Assembly: GCA_023525975.1 (NCBI GenBank)
Contig: CM042032.1
Location: 18,544,001-18,608,000 of the forward strand
DNA from: Smallanthus sonchifolius
Taxonomy: Eukaryota; Streptophyta; Magnoliopsida; Asterales; Asteraceae
Length of the DNA stretch: 64,000 nucleotides
Direction of reading: 5' to 3'
The notes beneath the pieces were generated by a model. That model did no database searches and was not told where the DNA came from. It saw nothing but the letters and a program-made list of their open reading frames with translations. This document shows, one piece after another, positions 58,191-64,000 of this stretch. Numbering within the stretch: the stretch's first letter is position 1; every line of letters begins with the position of its first letter. The position numbers and the translations under genes are program-made.

Positions 58191-61100
58191 AATGAAGCTC
58201 AAGCCAACAATGACGTGGTCAACGGTACGTTTCTTGTTAATAGTCAATATGCCTCCATTTTATTCGATACCGGAGCCGATAAAAGTTTTGTGTCACTTAA
58301 TTTTGAACCTTTACTTGCAAAGACTCGGTCCCAATTAGAGAAAACATTTACCGTTGAAGTAGCAAATGGTGACTCCCTTACAATTGAGTCCATTATCTAT
58401 GATTTCTCTTTAGAACTTAATGATCACACATTCCCAATCAACCTTGTTCCAATGCCACTAGGAAGCTTTGATATCATCATAGGCATGGATTGGCTATCGA
58501 ATCATCATGCCGAAGTCATTTGCTTTGAGAAGTGTATTCGAATACCTCTACCATCGGGAGAAACGTTAAGAGTCTTTGGCGAAAAGCCTTGTAAAGGGCT
58601 TAAATTAATGTCATGCACTACTGCTCAAAAGTACTTACGAAAGAAGTACGTGGCCTTTTTGGCCCATATCGTTCAAACGGATGTTAAGAAGAAGAGTATT
58701 CAAGATATCCCCATTATCCGAGATTTTCCTGAAGTATTCCCCGAAGACTTATCCAGTCTTCCACCCGTTCGTCAAGTAGAATTTCGTATTTATCTTGTGC
58801 CCGGAGCTAACCCCGTGGCTAGAGCCCCTTATCGTCTTGCACCTTCCGAAATGCTAGAACTTGCAAGTCAACTTCAAGAGCTCTCCGACAAAGGTTTCAT
58901 TCGCCCAAGTCATTCACCGTGGGGTGCACCCGTCTTATTTGTTAAGAAGAAGGATGGATCATTTCGCATGTTTATTGACTACCGCGAACTCAACAAGCTT
59001 ACTATCAAGAACAGTTATCCTTTACCTAGAATCGATGATCTCTTTGATCAATTCAAGGTTCTACTTGTTTCTCAAAGATTGATCTTCGATCCGGTTATCA
59101 TCAGCTTCGTGTTCAAGAAGATGACATTCCTAAGACTGCCTTCCGAACAAGGTATGGTCATTACGAGTTCATGGTTATGCCTTTCGGGCTAACCAATGCA
59201 CCCGCAGTTTTCATGGATCTCATGAATCGTGTGTGCAAACCATACCTTGATAAATTCGTGATCGTCTTCATTGACGATTTCTTAATCTATTCCAAGACTA
59301 AAGCCGATCATGAACAACACCTTAGATTGGTTTTGGACCTCTTAAGAAAAGAACAACTTTATGCCAAATTCTCCAAATGTGAATTTTGGCTAAAGGAAGT
59401 TCAATTTCTTTGTCATATTGTCAATGACAAGGGAATTCCTGCAAAAATCGAAGCGGTTAAGAATTGGAATGCCCCGAAGACTCCTACCGAAGTTCGTTCA
59501 TTTCTTGGTCTTGCGGGTTATTATCGTCGTTTCATCTCAAACTTCTCAAAGATTGCTGTCCCTCTTACCGCTTTGACCCACAAGGGTAAGACTTATGAAT
59601 GGGGACCGAAACAAGAAGAAGCTTTCCAAACCCTCAAGCAAAAGTTGTGCAATGCTCTAATATTGACTCTCCCCGATGGAATCGATGATTTAGTTGTCTA
59701 CTGTGATGCTTCTAACCAAGGTCTGGGTTGTGTTCTCATGCAACGAGGCAAAGTAATCGCTTATGCATCAAGGCAACTCAAAGTTCATGAGAAGAATTAT
59801 ACGACGCACGATCTCGAGCTGGGTGCGGTCGTATTCGCGTTAAAGATTTGGAGACATTACCTATATGGCACGAAATGTGTGGTATTCACCGACCACAAAA
59901 GTCTTCAACATATTTTTAACCAAAAAGAACTCAATATGAGGCAACGACGTTGGGTCGAACTCCTTAACGACTATGACTGCGAGATTCGTTACCATCCCGG
60001 CAAAGCGAATGTTGTAGCCGACGCTTTGAGTCGAAAGGACCATGTTATGCTTCATTGTGCCCGAATTCAAACCGATATTCAAACCCGCATCTTAGAAACT
60101 CAATACGTCTCAGTCACCGAGGGTAACATGTACGAGGAAATGTCGTGTGGTGTTGAACTTCTGCTTGAATCAAAACCCAATGGCTTACTTTATTATTTGA
60201 ACCGTATTTGGGTTCCCGATCGCGATGATCTCCGTACGTTTCTCATGAACGAGGCTCACAAGACTCGTTACTCTATTCATCCTGGTGCGGATAAAATGTA
60301 CCAAGATCTTCGCCAACAATATTGGTGGCCCGGTATGAAAAAGGACATTGCTCTTTATGTTGCCAAATGTTTAACCTGCTCCAAAGTCAAAGCCGAACAT
60401 CAACGTCCTTCTGGTTTGCTTGAACAATCGGAAATTCCCGTGTGGAAATGGGAGAACTTAGCCATGGATTTTATTACCAAACTCCCTCGCACCTCGAGTG
60501 GTCATGATAGTATTTGGGTGATCATTGATCGTCTCACCAAGTCTGCTCATTTCTTGCCTATCCGTGAAGACTATCGGGTTGAGAAACTAGCCCGAATTTA
60601 CATCGACGAAATCGTGAGTCGTCATGGTGTTCCCTTGAACATAATATCTGATCGAGATGCCCGGTTCACTTCTCGATTTTGGCAATCTCTCCAAACTGCT
60701 CTTGGTACACGGTTGGATTTGACCACGGCCTACCATCCCCAGACTGATGGTCAAACCGAGCGAACAATCCAAACTCTTGAAAACATACTTAGAGCTTGCG
60801 TAATCGATTTTGGTGGCAATTGGGATTCACATTTATCCCTCATTGAGTTCTCTTACAATAATAGCTACCACACAAGTATCAACATGGCTCCATTCGAAGC
60901 TCTCTATGGTCGCAAGTGTCGTTCTCCTATCTGTTGGAACGAGATTGGTCAAGCACAAATCACTGGTCCCGAGTTAATTCAAGAAACATCCGACAAGAAT
61001 ATTCAAATCCGTGACAATATTCGAGTAGCGAGGAGTCGGCAAAAGAGTTATGCCGACAAACGTCGAAAACCCTTGGAATTTCAAATCGGTGACCTTGTTC

Positions 61101-61525
61101 TTCTAAAGGTGTCTCCATGGAAGGGCGTGATCCATTTTGGAAAGAAAGGAAAGTTAGCACCTCGTTATGTTGGTCCATTCAAAATCCTTGAAAGGATTGG
61201 GAAAGTGGCTTACAAGCTCGAGTTACCTCCATCTCTTGGAAATGTGCATCCTACATTTCATGTTTCTAATCTGAAGAAGTGTCTCGCTGATGAAAATCTC
61301 CATATACCGTTTGACGACGTGCGCATTGATGAAACGATGCACTTCGTTGAGAAGCCGGTGGAAATTATGGATCGTGAAGTCAAACAACTCAAGCGAAGTC
61401 GCATTCCTATTGTCAAAGTTCGTTAGGAATCTAAGCGTGGTCCTGAGTTCACTTGGGAACGAGAAGACCAAATGAAGCTCAAGTACCCTCATCTTTTTAC
61501 CGATACCGTCGCTTCCTCAAACTAA
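58191..61525 (+). pseudogene. G3 pol: PR, RT, RNase H, integrase with chromodomain-like tail
   Basis: Protease FDTGADKSFVSL near 58263. RT from ~58720 with FRMFIDYRELNKLT, MPFGLTNAP and FIDDFLIYS (59266 on; both metal-binding aspartates present). RNase H ~59700-60050 with YCDASNQGLGCVL and FTDHKSLQHIFNQ. Integrase ~60250-61150 with HPGADKMY, CLTCSKVKAEHQ, MDFITKLPRT, DRLTKSAHF, SDRDARFTSRFW and YHPQTDGQTERT; tail GPEFTWEREDQMK. Breaks: a one-base deletion near 59050 inside RT and a TAG at 61424-61426 just before the tail. The original stop is 61523-61525. A small in-frame deletion near 59440 removes three codons present in G1. Confidence 0.94.
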
Positions 61526-61559
61526 ATTTCGGGACGAAATTCTCTCAACATGGGGAGAC
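61525..61559 (+). other. G3 hairpin and polypurine tract
   Basis: Perfect stem AATTTCG-GGA-CGAAATT (61525-61541), starting on the last base of the pol stop codon, then ATGGGGAGAC up to the LTR. Confidence 0.85.
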
Positions 61560-61802
61560 TGTAACATTTCTGATTTTAGTATTCATATTTTCAATTCAAT
61601 GTAATGCATTTCGAACTCAATACTCGTGCACTGTCTTGTTCTATTTTTCCGCCTCAAATTAAATGCAATGATTCAATACAAATTCACAAGTTTTACACAA
61701 TTATATACATTTAAACACTATACAAGAAACTATTTAATTCAAACTTATCAAACCTAAAAAGTCAAGGACTAAAGTTGAAAATTTATCAAGAAACCCTAAT
61801 TA

Positions 61803-61950
61803 GCACGGTTGTGCTTCGTCCTGGCACGGTCGTGCTTCGTCCTGGCACGGTCGCGCCAAGTGCCTCGGCACGATCGCGCGACTGGTCCTGGAACGATCGC
61901 GCCCGGTGCCTAAGCACGGTCGCGCCTCTCTTGGGCACGGTCGCGCCTGC
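61803..61950. repeat. Palindrome array 1, G3 3' LTR (7 copies)
   Basis: Seven GCACGGTCGTGC/GCACGGTCGCGC-type units against four in the sister LTR; adjacent units share spacers such as TTCGTCCTG. Confidence 0.9.
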
Positions 61951-62549
61951 GTAACAGTCAAAACGTAAATGCAGTTTCAAAACGCTTGGTCGTTTGAATT
62001 CAAATCCGATGTGCGTTTCACTTTCAGTATCAAAGAAAATAATTGTCAATTTCGATCATTACTACCCAATTACGAATTCTCTCAAGAAAAACCGTCCAAA
62101 ATTTCTCCCAAGCCTCGAATCATTCTTTTCGATCCTGTTGCTAGCAATTAATCAAGAAACTTGATCCTCCGAGCATCTCTAAGTTATCTGAAGCGTTGGA
62201 ACAGCCGGAATCGCAGCAGAAGATGCCGGAAGCCATTCTCACCGTCGCCGGAACTCTTTTCTGCCGTTCACTATCAATTCGATACGCTTCAGGGTAACTA
62301 TAATCTTTTCCTCAGTCGATTCAGTCTCTTTATCAAAAGCCCCTTATCAATTTGGGCTTTCAATATGTAAACCATCCCGAATCAGAATTATTATTTTAAT
62401 AAAAAATGATTTAGTCGAACCCATTCTTAAACACGATTTCCATACAATTAATTTGTTTAAATAGACTCGTAACAACTTAGTAATCAAAATCCCTATCAAT
62501 TCCAATGCTATAAATACAAGATTTGTTCAATTCGTGTCTGATTTGGAAG

Positions 62550-62840
62550 AGACACGGTCGCGCTAATCATCTAGCGCGCCCGTGCCTCATAGAGCGCGGT
62601 CGTGCCGACTAGCAGCGCGGTCGTGTCCTCCTGTCCAGACCTAGTCATGCCCTCTTGGCTAATCTCTGTTGTGGCTAAGAATCATAGACACGACCGTGCC
62701 AAGCTAAGGCACGGTCGTGCCTCGCGTATTGTCCAAATTGCCTCTGTTTGATCAAACCCGGTCGCGCCCCGACTAGAGCGGTCGCGCCCGTGGTTCGAGC
62801 GCGGTCGTGCCCTTCCCAGGCACGGTCGTGTTTAGGACAG
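62550..62840. repeat. Palindrome array 2, G3 3' LTR
   Basis: Sister of 54775-55045 with one additional unit near 62575-62605 (GCGCGCCCGTGCC then a spacer). Confidence 0.88.
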
Positions 62841-63416
62841 AAGCTTTTGGGCAGAATTATTATTATTATATTTTAACCAGTAAAGATTTCAGATTATGTT
62901 TTTAAATAAAAATAGTTAGTTTTATAAAAAGGTATTTGAAAAGATCAAATAATTAATCTTGAAATAAATGGAAAATCATTTAATTAAAAGTTTATAAAAT
63001 TAAATTTGTTACTAAACTTTTCATTTAAAACATTTTATTTGTAAGTTACATACTTTATAAATAAATAAATAAGATTATTTATTCTTCATTTTTAAATAAA
63101 AACATTTATTTATTTATTAAATTACATTTAACACATACTTTATTTTCATAATCAATGATTTTATAAATATTCTATTTTACTATTCAATTCTCAACCTTAA
63201 TCAAAATGTTTCAAAAATATTTACTTCAAACTTTATATATGTTATTCAATACTTTTAAATACAAATCAATAGTTTTATACACAAATCCAACCTTCATTTT
63301 TAGACTAAACTCTGTGCACATATTTGATTCAATATACATTATTATCTAGGGTAACTCGTGCGTATCAAAGATTCTTATCTTATCTATACACTTTGTTAGC
63401 TACACTTCCATACCAA

Positions 63417-63869
63417 GTGAGTATATCATAGCCCCTTTTACTCTTTTACACTTTTGGGGTGAAACATGAACATTATTCAAATTACACATTACAATTTACA
63501 CAAACAACACAAAGTACAAATCCTATTTACTTTCATGTGTGCAATTTGAGCTTTATGCCCGAGTGCTAGGTGTGCTAACCTTTGTATGCGATTATGTGCA
63601 ATCATTAACTATACAAGCCGACGGTTTTCAATGATAGATCTATTGAGTCTGACAAACCCACCCAGGTGCGCGGTGATTGAAACCGACAACACAATTTTTG
63701 CATGCTAGTTACAAAGGTTTGGTTGTACATGGTTACACAATAGCTGCTCCCCATAAATGCCTTATTTATCATGATATGTAAAGGATTTGTTTTCAACTAT
63801 ATGCTATCTATATACAACTGTGTTATACTCACCAACTTTTTAGTTGACTTTATTTTATTCATGTTTTAG
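63417..63869 (+). other. Candidate LTR intron in G3 3' LTR
   Basis: Donor GTGAGT at 63417-63422, acceptor TTTTAG ending 63869; 453 bp, the same length as in the sister LTR. The one change at the acceptor keeps a pyrimidine before AG. Confidence 0.45.
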
Positions 63870-64000
63870 GCCCTAATATGTGAGAATGATTCAAGACGTG
63901 CTCAATATAGGATTTGGACTTAGCAATTTAAATCAAGAATTCTATGAGTTGTTTTATGTTTCTTTGTTTGAATTTGGTTTGTACTTAGATTATTTGTAAT

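Larger units (their letters stand above)
53852..64000 (+). mobile_element. G3: Ty3/Gypsy chromovirus (Tekay/Del-type), 3' LTR cut by window end
   Basis: 5' LTR 53852-56305, primer site, leader, gag 56984-58190, pol to 61525, polypurine tract, 3' LTR from 61560. The left flank is ATTAT; the right copy is outside. Same family as G1 by protein and LTR motifs. Only two frameshifts and one stop spoil its coding region, so it is the best-preserved autonomous copy here. Confidence 0.95.
61560..64000 (+). repeat. G3 3' LTR, truncated by window end
   Basis: Near-identical to 53852-56305 except in array 1. The final ~100 bp including the GGCA end lie outside. The candidate intron is 63417-63869, where the acceptor reads TTTTAG. 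Confidence 0.94.

Overview
This is a gene-free plant nuclear window made almost entirely of nested LTR retrotransposons. There is no CRISPR array, no bacterial-style operon, no rRNA gene, no functional tRNA gene and no host gene I can recognise. The plant assignment rests on tRNA-iMet-type primer sites (TGGTATCAGAGC), Copia/Sirevirus-type and Gypsy/chromovirus (Tekay/Del-type) polyproteins, 5-bp target duplications and 2.5-2.9 kb Gypsy LTRs. The flavour of the Copia gag and the extra third ORF suggests a composite (Asteraceae), but that is recognition, not proof. The element names (C1-C4 Copia, G1/G3 Gypsy, N1/N2 non-autonomous Gypsy-like, S1 solo LTR) are mine.

Layout. The base layer on the left is a deleted Copia relic, C3 (48538-50519, plus strand). 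Gypsy G1 (minus) is inserted in its 5' LTR; G1 coding is 15180-19699 and its two LTRs are both interrupted. G1's left LTR was hit by N1 (plus, ends 13994), whose own 5' LTR was hit by Copia C1 (minus, 1-7183, running out of the window). G1's right LTR was hit by Copia C2 (plus, 21300-46894, 491-bp LTRs, duplication GTTTG). C2's gag was then broken twice: by solo LTR S1 (23136-25925, duplication CTAGT) and by complete non-autonomous element N2 (27085-36523, minus, duplication GAAAA). To the right lie unassigned DNA (50520-52449), a minus-strand Copia fragment C4 (about 52450-53851), and Gypsy G3 (plus, 53852 to beyond the end) inserted in C4.

How the parts relate. G1 and G3 belong to one autonomous family (gag with two zinc knuckles, protease, RT, RNase H, integrase with chromodomain-like tail). 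N1, N2 and probably S1 share primer site, LTR ends, leader stem-loop and polypurine-tract hairpin with that family but lack gag-pol, so G-type proteins are their plausible helpers. In the gag position N1/N2 carry a different ~200-codon ORF with a C-terminal hydrophobic segment. All coding regions except N1's small ORF are broken by stops or frameshifts.

Most interesting signals: tRNA-like A/B-box modules with T-run terminators at one fixed place in the N/S1 LTRs; a donor/acceptor pair conserved in every complete large LTR (candidate LTR intron); short-palindrome arrays in Gypsy LTRs whose copy number differs between sister LTRs; covarying palindromes upstream of the Copia TATA box; the tail-anchored-like ORF of N1/N2; and a leader stem-loop shared by autonomous and non-autonomous elements.
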